Source: Butyriboletus loyo (lineage: Eukaryota; Basidiomycota; Agaricomycetes; Boletales; Boletaceae). From it: DNA of 64,000 bases. The translations under genes and the position numbers were made by a program. Below the pieces are notes generated by a model, which searched no databases, was not told the DNA's origin, and was given only the letters and a program-made list of their open reading frames with translations. Each line of letters starts with the position of its first letter. Position 1 is the first letter of the stretch. Below are positions 34,331 to 45,424 of this stretch, one piece after another. The stretch lies in contig JBBPSI010000027.1 of assembly GCA_038093515.1 (NCBI GenBank), positions 1 to 64,000 of the forward strand. Reading direction: 5' to 3'.

Positions 34331-36470
34331 ACAATCCGATCCTGCCTCGGGGCGACATCTGCGAATGCAATCGCAGACACGGCGGCGTTTTGAGGTTGCG
34401 ACAACGCATCGAATCCGCTCCCAGTGAGTGCCCTGCCAACGGCCACGAAAGTCACCATCATACAGCTCTCGCACGCTGATGATGAACCGAGGCATAATGG
34501 GGCACACAGATATGTAATAAAATGTGGTCAGGGAGAACGCCAAATTGTTGTTTGGTGTAGACACCTGTTCGAGCACGGATGCGATGTTGAAAAATATGAT
34601 CCTCGAAGTTGAGGGGAAACATTTGAGTGGACGGTTTCCCGCAAACGGTCGGAAACAAGACGGGTGGGAGAAAGTGATGGTGGCGAACGGAAACGAGAGA
34701 GAGGGAGGGAAGCGAGACGTACGCGATGAAATAAAGGATACCGTCTCTCACGAATTGTTGCATGTACCGGTTGGAGTGCCACTGTTTAGTCGCTCTGTAC
34801 ATCATGAGACAGCGAGAACCAAAAGGGTAGTACTGAGAACAAACTGTGATACCTGAGAGTATTGGGATCGCTGTAATAACAATGTAACAGATAACTGTCC
34901 GCACGGTACGTCAACCCAAAACTATATGCCCGCTCGTTCGATCCAGGGGTAGGCCCGCCTTGGATACTTGTTCCGCGTGGGACTTGAGCATGGTCGTGGG
35001 GGCTTTGCGTTGTTCATGCCCCTGGCCAGCCTCGCTGACAACCCTGTGCCGTTTTTTACGCTCGGAAGAGGAAGTCGGCTCAGATGCGAGTGCTACCTAG
35101 TCTTTCGCGGGGATGGTTGTGTCGCAGAAGCCGGTGAGGTGGTCCAAAGAGGTGGTAAGTCGGGACCCGGTGTCATCGAAGAGAAGAGAGGTGCGGGATT
35201 GGAGCCAGGAGATGGTTTGGAAGACAGGGGTGCATTGGGTATGGGCTGGACGCTCGCAATGAAAAAAGACTCGTCTGTTGATCCCGGGGACCAGATGAGT
35301 GCGCTAGAATGTCGCGGACCAACTTTTCCGTGTGATACAAGAGACGGATTTGACCGACATACAAACAAACCGGTGGTACGATGGGGGCACACGAAGAAAT
35401 GGCATACGGTACTTGGTATATCCAGGTACGGCGTACCTGGATATACCAAAGGATCGTTCCACAAACAAGAAAGTCAAATGGTATGAGTTTTGCGAGAGGA
35501 ATAAAGTTCGCAGTGATTCCAGTTAATCAGTATCATAAATTCTGAGATGGGAGGGGGTTTGGAGAGTGAATGGGACCAGAGCAGGAGATTGTCGCTGCAC
35601 CGGAGATTTCCGCATCCAAGCTACGTCCCGCTGCCCTTCGTCACCAACGCCGATCAGCACACGACCTCGCCGCTCAACCACACTGTCAGAAAAACTCACC
35701 GACTCTGACAACAGCGCGACACCAGAGCTCACAAGTCACCGCACATTCGCCAACCCCTCCTGCCACCATCAACTGGACCACAAACAAGCACAAAACGGGC
35801 GATTTGAGACTCGCTAAGTGGAGCGCAGAATTGACGCAGGCAGATGTCATGAACGTGCCAGCCCCCAAAAATGGTTGAACCACAAGGCAAGTGTCACATT
35901 TCGACCTAGACATGTGTTCCTTTCACTCATTTGACATCGTTATACAGCAAAACGACTATGGCTGATGAGAGACGCTCCTGCTACGGCTACAGAAGACCAA
36001 AATGCATGTTTCCTACTCACGCATAGTTGACTACGAAATTAACGTGCAAGTCCCTTGCATATACCACGATGTATTACTAGCAATGTTCGACAGTTACTTT
36101 GGTCGATGACGACGGATACAACTTGGCCAGCAATGGTCGCACAAGCCGCAGCGGTCGTGCTGTTTCAGGTAAGTAAAACATATCGACGTCAATGTTGTAT
36201 TCACTGGTTAATTACAGTGAGCATCATTGAGGACACTGATGTGGTTGGCGACCCGTAAATAAGTCCTGGACTAGGCCCGAGCCAGCCAGCCTAGGCCTGG
36301 AATTTGACCAAGCCCAAGCGCTGGCTTTCAGGCCAGGCCCACCCATCACTAGGCTGATGAGATCAGAGACTTCCGGAGATGGTCATGGCTCCCTCAGCGC
36401 AGCACGCTCGCGTTTCCCCACTCGCCTGTGCTTGCACGCCCCTCCCTGTTCGTTCCTCCTGATCTCCCCA
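33790..36470. repeat. Segmental duplicate, copy 2 (partner 27070-29330)
   Basis: Same content and order as the partner, with an inserted inverted-repeat-like stretch (ATATCCAGGTACGGCGTACC around 35.42 kb) and an extra 300-400 bases around 35.75-36.15 kb. Confidence 0.85.
34330..34900 (-). pseudogene. DUF6533-like membrane protein, C-terminal part, duplicate 2
   Basis: As in duplicate 1: LMMYRATKQWHSN, FVRDGILYFI, an intron, MLEQVS, a helix, PRFIISVRELYDGDFRGRWQG. After WQG an insertion shifts the frame (THWERIRCVVATS). The codon that is TAG in duplicate 1 is CAG (Gln) here, so the two copies decayed by different mutations. Confidence 0.6.
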
Positions 36471-39400
36471 CTTGTCGTCGCCCCAACATCGATCTCTCGA
36501 ACACCAAAAGTAGCAACGGATACCCTACTGGCACCGACACACTCCCCAGTTCGTCCACTGTGACCCTGCACAAACACTATACAAGAGTCGACGAGGATGA
36601 GCCGCTAACATAGCCCACCCAGACCACGTACGATCCTATCCATCTTGTCCCGGAGCAATGTTCGGGTGGAAGGGATCAATCACCTGGGTAAGCAGAGTCA
36701 TAGCCCTCGTTCGCATCTGCGACTCCGGGGGAATGCATCAGGATCACCTCAGATGTACGCCCGAAAACCCTGCCATGCCCTGCATCCTCGCGCGGTACTT
36801 TGCAAACGTGGCATCTAGCGGATGGGTAAGGTCCGTGAAAGCGCCCATGCCCCATTTATGCAGTTAACACACGCGTGGACAGCTTGTTCAATGACGTCTC
36901 AGTGCCGGTGCCGATGGCGAAAATCTGTATCGGACTGCGTGGTCGACATGCGCGGGGTGACTTGGACAGCGGGGAAGACGCGGTGATTTCTTCCTTGGTC
37001 GAGACGAAACCGGCACCAAAACAAGTGCAGTGACCAGTGATGTCGACAATATCATGCGCCGAAGGCCCCGGAGGTCGCTGTTTATGTGATGGCAGCGATG
37101 AATACGTTGTGTTGGGCGCCGAAGGCGAAGAGTGTCACGTTGGGTCACCATGAGGTGGATTTTACGAGGACGACGATGTGTAGCAGACTTTGCTGAAGAT
37201 ACTGTCCAGGGTTTTTCTATCGAGGATACCTGTACGCCGTCAACCTTGACGATTGTCCAAGGGGTATTTCGGGCATTTGAGCATCAGGACGTCGTCCACT
37301 GGTGGGGTAGGCGCCAGTTTGTGGAGGAGGAGATGACCTTGCTGTACACAGGGTGTACGAAATATAGGATCATGCTGTTCCAAAGAGCCTACTTCTATGC
37401 TCACCATTATGTACTGCATTGAATCGAAATGTATGGAATGTTGAATGTTACACACGGTGAGTTACTCAGAGTTAGAGACGTGAACCATTTCCGAACAGTA
37501 CTCGGGCGAGGGTTTTGAGGCATCGAGATTCAAGGACCTCCGTTCCAAGTTGAGAGTGCATGTTAATGCTGCTTTCAGCGAGATGAAATACAGTAATCAT
37601 CACTAGGGGAACTGGACCGATGAAGAGTACTTGTCTGAACAGCGACGTTGGTTTGTGTTTGGTGTCCTGCACCGACGTTTAAGTATGCCTCCTGCAGAAT
37701 TGTATGATTGAAAGTTAGTCTGGGCCAGCTGGATCCTGCTCCTCATATCGTAGCGGCGCATGCGCCAGTCCCCGACTCCTGGGTAGACCTCCCAACCTAA
37801 CAAGTATAGGGACGTCACGTTACACTTTTCTTGTTTCTTATACATATGACTGTCAGGCAGACACTACCAGTCATCTTTCCCCGTCATTCATTCAAAGCCA
37901 CTTTCCTCGAAGGCGAGGCGCCTTCTGTGTCATTTGATTATTTCCTCTTTCCCTTTTCTTTCCGCCAGTCTCTTGTGTCATTTCTAGTTTCTTATACCTA
38001 GACCCGTCGTAAGGGATGACCTTTACGTCCTAGAAGTTAACTCTGGCCACACTGGAGGAAGGATAGATGCCCGCATTCAGTCTTCGTATGATCAGAACAA
38101 CTGTCTTCTGTTCACGGAGCTCCAGGTCTGGTTTGGGGAGACTAGCATTCGGTCATGCAGTGCGAGCGATGTCGATGCGTTGATGACATAAGAAATTCAC
38201 ATCTCTACACAAAGTGGTGCCTGCCGCCAAAACCCCGTTCTAGCTTTGTCGGTTCATTCTACCTTCTTCCTTTCTTATCGCAACCGTGACACTGAAAACT
38301 GTCTCCGACATTTTTGAGAACCTCTCTCTCCTGGTTTGCTACTGTGGACACGACAATATTATTGTTCACATATATGAGAATGCCCAACATCACTACAACA
38401 TACTTTCTCGTTCCCGTCAAGTACTCCCTATCGTCCCTGTCCGAAGGTAATCATCCATATCTATGATCAAGTCGGATGAAGCCGAAGCGGTCAACATGCG
38501 CCGTGTATGTTCTGGCTTGTCACCTTATTGGTGCCTGTTTCGCCGGCCGCTTGTATGTGCTCTGATTCTTGGCGCGCTTTTAGTTTATGATTGGGTGGTG
38601 ATCGAATGCAAGATCCGCCGCTGATTTGGACGGTAAAACATTCGAGACAGTCAGAGGAAATTCGTGACGCGCCAACCGAGTCAATCAGATTATGTCCAGC
38701 TACATTCTCAATCAATGGGTCATCTCACTCGAAGTCAGAGCGGCCCATCACATAATTAAATTTGGTTTCAGTAAATTTGGTCACCCCCCCCCCCATTCAC
38801 GCATCATCCTGTCAATCACTATTTTGCTTAATTCGAGCTGACTTGGAGAACATGGTGAATTCCTCGTTCTTAGGCACGTCGAAACACTGCTGTTTACCCG
38901 GATCGCGCAGCAGGGGCCAGCATTCCGCATAAATCCACACCACACCCACGAGGCGCACACAGCCAAATTTTGGTATCGCTTAATCCCCGTCAGGACAATT
39001 TAATGACGAGCCGAGTAGGTTGTCAGCAATGGTAGCAGTAAAGTGGGAATTGACGTCCATCAGGAGGACGAAATTAGGTGGCTCACCCATTGAAACATCA
39101 AATGTCACCTTTGGCCCGGATCAGGTTTCGAATCATGCCTTGCGCCCATCATTTCGGACGCGACCCGATTATTCCACGACATGCATGGAATCCCTTGGGG
39201 TGTCATGAACGTGTGATGATCTCCTGTGATCAGGTTCTGTTGGAATCGAACCCTTAATATATTTTTAACCAGGTGCCAAGCAGGACTGGAGGACGATATT
39301 ATCCGCTCTTTCCCCCCAGATTGGCACAAGTCTGGAGCACGGTGTCGTCCGGGTTTCCCATACAGCTGCGCATTACCCCCAGAGCTAGCTGTGTGTTCCT

Positions 39401-40193
39401 GCCTAACGTGAGCGGCGAGTCAGGTGAACCATTATGAGGCATTCGAAGCACTCCCCATCACTTCCATTATTTCAAGCACGCCGTTGGGGATTTCGGATTC
39501 GAGTATAATGAACGCCATTACTGCATGCACACCATCGAACTATATCAGCGACCGCAATCCTCTGACCAATGGAGCGCAACGATTAGTAGCGGCGAAGTGG
39601 AATCGTATTGACATTCATCAGGACCAGATCACGTGCCTCACTGTTTTTAGACGTACACTTTGGCGTCAGGATTTCGATCAATCATTCCCCGGGCGCATCT
39701 TTGGACGCGACCCGATTATTATACGGTAGGAATGTTGTGTCACGAACGTGTGATCGTTGATGGCCTTCTCACAAGTTCCGTAGGGATCTGATACTTCATA
39801 GCTTTTGGGCGGGGTGCCGAGTAAGGCTAGAGCATGATGTTGTCCGATCTTTTCCCCCAGACCGCCCCGCATGACTCCAAACCTGGCTGCATGTTACGGC
39901 CTAACGTGAGTGGCAAGGTCAGGTGAACCATTATGAGGCACGTCGCCTCCACCATTTCAAGCACCCCATTTGTTGATGGGAGTACCATTAACAGCGATAT
40001 ACGCCATTACCGCAGGGGCACCCTCGAACTTTATCGGTGACCGCTTTTGTCTGACGTGCTGCAATTCGGGGGTGGTGGGAGTGCGCAATAATTGGCCGAG
40101 GCCATCCGCACGAGCGAGCATATAAGGCGGGGACTCGTCTGCACCTCTTTCACCCAGAATCCACATCACAACTACACACCACACTTACAAGCA
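36471..40193. repeat. Unidentified duplicated sequence and mosaic upstream block of copy F
   Basis: The stretch 36.5-37.0 kb resembles 20.84-21.45 kb (unknown origin). The stretch 37.4-37.6 kb is an inhibitor 3' flank without a gene. The stretch 38.2-38.9 kb matches 17.4-18.1 kb; 38.95-39.27 kb matches 18.70-19.14 kb; 39.30-39.58 kb matches 12.82-13.10 kb; 39.58-40.19 kb matches 13.40-14.03 kb. No intact gene. Confidence 0.6.
40119..40127 (+). promoter_or_regulatory. TATA box of copy F
   Basis: CATATAAGG, about 70 bases before the ATG, with ATTGG (inverted CCAAT) about 30 bases upstream. Confidence 0.6.
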
Positions 40194-40859
40194 ATGAGTG
40201 AACTTGAACTGAGGGGGAGATATATTATTCAACTTGCCCAGCCTGCGGCTCCTCCACCATTCCCGATTGGCGCGTATAAAGGTCCTGAAGACACGGACCC
40301 TGTCATCGTGGGCGGTCAAGACCACATTGTGAGCCCACTAGTTTGCGTGACGCTCGTGTTACCCGTTCAAAGTCTCGGAGTTTGCTTTGTTTTCCTTGCC
40401 TATATGATGGAGTGATGTACTGATTGGAGCCTTACTCTCTCTCAGTGGGTCGTCACCAGGCGGCAAGACGGAACCTACACTTTAGCCCTCGAAGAATCTC
40501 ACCGTACTCGGCCAAGCACCGCGGTTAATGAGAAAATCTTTGTATCTGCCACTCTACAGCCAGGCGCCTGGTCGATTCAAGCAAAGGAGGGCGGCCCCCA
40601 CTACTCGTCAGTGCCTATCTTCCTTTTGCAGTAGTATTCCGCCGCTAAATAAAACACGTCAGGATTGCGCAAGCCAGCCCTATGAGGCCACAGAGGTACT
40701 GGACTTTGGAAGATCCGGCACGCCAGTCTCCTGTATGCAAAGTCTATTAATGATGATTTATCGATGCTCATACCAATTACGTCACAGGTCACCCTCAGAA
40801 TCTCTGAGTTTCCGCGGCCAAACCAGATGTGGAGCTTCATTCCTGTGCTTGAAGATTGA
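40194..40859 (+). CDS. Beta-trefoil protease inhibitor-like protein, copy F
   Basis: Four exons: 40194-40328, 40446-40606, 40663-40741, 40788-40859, giving 148 aa with the same phases as copy A. Intron 3 is 46 nt with donor GTCTAT. The protein differs from copy A at few positions (for example HRTRPSTAVNEK, SATLQPGAWSIQAKEGG, SPMRPQRYW, PVCK, RPNQMWSFIPVLED). No stops or damaged splice sites. Its TATA box is intact whereas that of copy A is altered, so F may be the expressed member of the pair. Role as for copy A: probable intracellular protease inhibitor of beta-trefoil fold. Confidence 0.77.
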
Positions 40860-42483
40860 TGGGTTACCTCAAAGCACAGAGCGATTTGGAGAAGAAATGT
40901 TTGTAACTGTTTGAGATGATCGTGGCCATGCTCATCGTTGTGTACGATATTGAATCGAAATGTACGGAATGTTGAATGTTATAGCAATGCAGAAACGTGA
41001 ACCACTGCAAAGAGTTCTTCGAGGGTTTTGACGCATCCAGATTGAGAACTCTGTTCTAACCTGATGGAGTACATTTGCACATGCTAATGCAGCTTTCAGC
41101 GCACGAAACAAAGTAATCAAGCAAACATTGGAAGCCATGGATCAATACTTGAGTAGTTACTCTCCTCCGCCTTACTGAATCTTGCCTACTGAGATCGATC
41201 GGCCATTTGCTACGGTACAACCTGATCATAGTCATATAGTACTGTGTAGTCTGCTCAGATATCGAACTAGAAATTCGAAGTCGTCGTGTCGAGGATCTTG
41301 ATCTTTGAAGTGGCGATGTTGATCTTGGCAAGACTAACGCTTGATGCCGTGAATCGATTATCCGACTCACCGTACGGTCTTGCGTCTGTCCGTTCACTAC
41401 ATATGAGAGTTGCATCGCGACACATGAGGGCTTCCTCACTCGCATTTGTCGTTGACTCTGAGGATGTGCAAATATGACATGTAACTAAATAGAGAGAAAT
41501 GGCTTGCTTGGAAGCGAGGGCTGAGAAGTAAAAAGAGAAGCGAAGCGGAGGAAGTGAATGATCGTGACGTCCGTAGATGCTTGGACGGTGGAGTACGGGA
41601 GACGAGATGGGCGTGTACGTACGCCGCCCCTAAGCACAACGACGAAGTGGCCGAAGTTGTAATTGATTTCAATACCTTTGGTAAACCGCAAGCGCGCTGC
41701 GTCGATGATCCTGTCAAGAGGGTGAACTCCTCATTCTTACGCACGTCGTCGCCTTGACCACATCGTGCAACGGGGGCTCGCATTTCTCACAGGTCCTTTG
41801 TTGCAAATTTAAGAATGAGTAGTAGTAGGAATTGGCGGCAACAAGGTAGGAAGTCTCAGTTGTATTTTAACATCTATTGAGACCGAATTAGATAAGTACG
41901 TGGCTCACAACCCGAACGTTCGACACACCTTTCGCATGATTCCTAGGGTTGCATACGATTCTATGGTAGGAATTGAATCACTCGCAGTGTCACGAACGTG
42001 TGACAGCCTTCTTCGAGGTTCCGTCGGGACTGGACACTCAGATACTCACTACTTAGATTTTCGACAAGGTACCGAGCAAGTCTGGAGCATGATGTCGTCC
42101 GACTTCTCCCCCCAGACCATCCCGCATTACCCCCAAAGCTGGCTGTGCGTTGCGGCGTAACATGAGCGGCAAGGTCAGGACTCAGGTGAACCATTATGAG
42201 GTGTTCGATGCACTCACCATCTCCTCCACTCTAAGCACTCCATTGCGGTTTCGTTGATTGAAGCAGTAGTGAACGCCATTACTGCATGGCCACTCTCGAA
42301 CTTTATCGGTAACCACGTTTGTCTCACCAAGTAGGCGCTCATGATGTGCCGCAATTGGGGTAGTGGGCGCACAATAATTGGCCAAGGCCAGGCCACCCGC
42401 ACGAGCAAGCATATAAAGCAGGCGCTCGTCCGCACTCCTCTCATTCAGAAATCGCATCGCTACATACAACACACTCACCAACA
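40860..42483. repeat. Copy F 3' flank and copy G upstream block
   Basis: The 3' flank has a minus-strand frame (41138-40932, MASNVCLITLFRALKAA...) recurring behind other copies. Around 41.38-41.45 kb, on minus, is a short exon-like unit MQLSYVVNGQ followed by a related sequence. The copy G upstream block lacks the usual GACGCGACCCGATTATT element (diverged at about 41.95 kb). Confidence 0.5.
42410..42417 (+). promoter_or_regulatory. TATA box of copy G
   Basis: CATATAAA, about 70 bases upstream of the ATG; AATAATTGG (inverted CCAAT) lies about 38 bases further upstream. Confidence 0.6.
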
Positions 42484-43150
42484 ATGAACATCCTTACAGA
42501 TGGGAGATATATGATTCGACTTACCCAGAGTCCTCCAGCCTTACCAGTGGGCGCGTATAAAGGTCCCGAGGACACGGACCCTGTCATCGCGGGCGGCCAA
42601 GACAATGTTGTGAGTCCACTAGTTTTCGTTCAGCGCAATCGACCCTCGTGTTATCCGTTCAAAGTCTCGGAGTTTACGTTGTTTTCCTTTCCTATATGAT
42701 GAGTGATGTATTTATTGGAGCCTTTCTCTCTTTCAGTGGATCGCCACCAAGAGGTCGGACGGAACCTACATTCTAGCCGTTGAAGAAGGCGGAACTTCTC
42801 GGCCAAGCACAGTACTTAATCGGAGCGTTTTCGTAGCTGTCCATATGCAGCCAACCGCCTGGTCAATCCAAGGAGTGGCGGGCAACTCCCACACGTCAGT
42901 GCCTATCGGCCTTTTGATGTAGTATTCCGCCGCTAACATGCAAACTAAAATACGCCAGGATTTCGCAAACCGGCCCTGGCGTTGGACTGAAGTACTGGAC
43001 TTTGGCCGATGCGGCACCCCAGTCTCCTGTGGGGAAAGTCATATTGATGACGACTAATCGATGCTCACACCAATTACATCACAGGTCACTCTTCAAATTT
43101 CAGAGACTCCGCTGCCAAGCCAGCTGTGGAGCTTCATTCCTGTGGTTTAA
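42484..43150 (+). CDS. Beta-trefoil protease inhibitor-like protein, copy G
   Basis: Four exons: 42484-42609, 42737-42894, 42959-43037, 43085-43150, giving 142 aa. Starts MNILTDGRYMIRLTQSP, loop GAYKGPEDTDPVIAGGQD, then WIATKRSDGTYILAVEEGG, PTAWSIQG, KYWTLADAAPQSPVGK, end LPSQLWSFIPVV. Splice sites are GT-AG, phases identical to other copies. Belongs with H and I to a subgroup with the AGGQDN strand and ending in VV or similar after SFIP. No signal peptide. The 142-aa length is within the range of fungal trefoil inhibitors (about 150 aa). Confidence 0.76.
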
Positions 43151-44758
43151 GAATGATGGAGTACCTCAAGGTACAGAGCGATTTGGAGAGGAAATGGATG
43201 TAACTGTTTGAGTTGATTGTGGTTGTGTATGATATTGAATCGAAAAGTAAAATGTTGAATGTTACAGAGATGCAGAAACGTGAACCACTGCAAAGAGTTC
43301 TCCAGGGGCTTTGACGCATCGAGATAGAGACCTCCGTTCTAACTTGATGGAGTACATTTGCACATGCTGATGCAGCTTTCAGCTCACGAAATAAAGTAAT
43401 CAAGCAAACATCGGAAGCCATGGATCAATTCTTTAGTAGTTACTCTCCTCCGTCTTACTGAATCTTGCCTACTGAGATCGATCAGCCATTTACTGCCAAC
43501 CTGATCATAGTTATATGGTACTGTGTAGTCTGCTCAGATATCGAACAAAAAACTCGAGGTCGTGTGTCAAGGATCTCTGAAGTGACGATGTTGATCTTGG
43601 CAAGACTAACGCTGGATGCCACTGAATCGATTATCCGACTCACCGTACGGTCTTGCGCTGTCCGTTTACTACATAGGGCAGCTGCATCGTGACATATTTA
43701 GTCGTGGACTCTGAATATGTAGCTAGATAGAGAGAAATGGCTTGCTTGAGAGCAAGGGCTAAGAAGTGAAAAGGGAAACGAAGCAGAGGAAATGAGCGAT
43801 CGCGACGTCCGTAGATGCTCGGACGATGGAGCGCTGGAGACAAGATGGGCGTGGGCCGTACGCCGTCCCTAAGCGCAACGACGAAGTGGCCGAAAATGAA
43901 AATGTAGTGGGTTTCAATACCTTTGGTAAACCGCAAGCGCACTGCGTCGATATCCTGCCAAGAGGGTGAACTCCTCGTTCTTACGCACGTCGACGCACTG
44001 TCGCCTTAACCACATCGTGCAACGGGGGCTCGCATTTCTCACAGGTCCTTTGTTGCAAATGTAGTTAGTCGTCGGCAATTGGCGGCAGCAGGGTAGAAAT
44101 TCTTAGCTGTATGAACATCCATTGGGACCAAATTCAGTACGTAGCTCACATGTACAGCCCAAACGTTCGGCGTACACTTTTGGTCTTCGATCAATCATTC
44201 CTCGCGTCGCATGCGATCCCTACCGTGGAATTGAATCACTCGTGGTGTCACGAACCTACAGCGACGGTCCTCTTCGAGGTTCCGTCGGGACTGGAAACTC
44301 AAATACTCACTACTAAGATTTTCGACAAGGCACTGCCGAGCAAGTCTGGAGCATGATGTCGTCCGACTTCTCCCCCCCAGGCCGTCCCGCATTACACCCA
44401 AAGCTGGCTGTGCATTGCGGCGTAACATGAGCGGTAAGGTCAGGTGAACCATTATGAGGCGTTCGAAGTACTCACCATCGCCTCCACTCTTTCAAGTACC
44501 CCATTGCGGTTTCGTTGATTGGAGTAGCAATGAACGCCATTACTAGATATCGCTGCATGGGCACTCTCGAACTTTATCGGTGATCACGTTTGTCTCACCA
44601 AGTGGGCTTTCATGGTGTGTTGCAATTGGGGGGTGGTGGGCGTACAATGATTGGTCGAGGCCAGACCACCCGCACGAGCGAGTATATAAAGCAGGGGCTC
44701 GTCCGCACTCCTCATCCAGCAATCCGCATCGCTACTACATACAACACACTCACCAACA
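43151..44758. repeat. Copy G 3' flank and copy H upstream block
   Basis: Contains the minus-strand frame MASDVCLITLFREL (43421-43134) and, near 43.69-43.64 kb on minus, the short exon-like unit MQLPYVVNGQRKTVR followed by GTGAGT. From about 43.58 kb it forms the left arm of the inverted repeat with 47.4-49.4 kb. Confidence 0.55.
44682..44689 (+). promoter_or_regulatory. TATA box of copy H
   Basis: GTATATAAA-type motif about 70 bases before the ATG; a weakened inverted CCAAT (ATGATTGG) is upstream. Confidence 0.6.
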
Positions 44759-45424
44759 ATGAACGCCCTTGCAAACGGGAGATATATTATTCGACTTGCC
44801 CAGAGTCCTTCAGCCTTGCCAGTGGGCGCGTACAAAGGTCCCCAGGACACGGACCCTGTCATCGCGGGCGGCCAAGACAATGTTGTGAGTCCACTAGTTT
44901 TCGTTCAGCGCAATCGACCCTCGTGTTATCCGTTCAACATCTCGGAGTTCACATTGTTTTCCTTTCCTATATGATGAGTGATATACTGATTGGAGTCTTG
45001 CTCTCTTTCAGTGGATGGCCACCCAAAGCCCAGACGGAACCTACGTTCTAGCCGTTGAAGAAGCCGGGACTTTTCGGCCAAGCACAGTACTTAATCAGCG
45101 CGTTTTCGTATCTGTCAATGTGCAGCCAACCGCCTGGTCGGTTGAAGGCCAGGTGGGCAACTCCTACACGTCAGTGCCTATTTGCCTTTTGCAGTAGTAT
45201 TCCGCCGCTAACATGCAAACTAAAATCCGCCAGGATTGCGCAAGCCGGCTCTAGCATTCCGAAGAGCTACTGGACTTTGGCCGATGTGTCATCCCAGTCT
45301 CCTGTGGGGAAAGCCTATTGATGACGACTAACCGATGCTCATACCAATTACGTCACAGGTCACTCTCCAAGCCTCACAGATTCCGCTGCCAAGTCAGCTG
45401 TGGAGCATCACTCCTGTGGTTTAA
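44759..45424 (+). CDS. Beta-trefoil protease inhibitor-like protein, copy H (GC splice donor)
   Basis: Four exons: 44759-44884, 45012-45169, 45234-45312, 45359-45424, giving 142 aa. Core motifs: LANGRYIIRLAQSPSALP, GPQDTDPVIAGGQD, WMATQSPDGTYVLAVEEAG, TAWSVEGQVG, SYWTLADVSSQSPVGK, end LPSQLWSITPVV. Intron 3 begins GCCTATTG instead of GTCTATTG, a GC-AG intron; GC donors are accepted by the spliceosome at lower efficiency. If it is not spliced, translation stops two codons later (AAA-GCC-TAT-TGA), dropping the last strand. The SFIP motif is changed to SITP. Likely functional but possibly less so than its inverted sister I. Confidence 0.7.
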
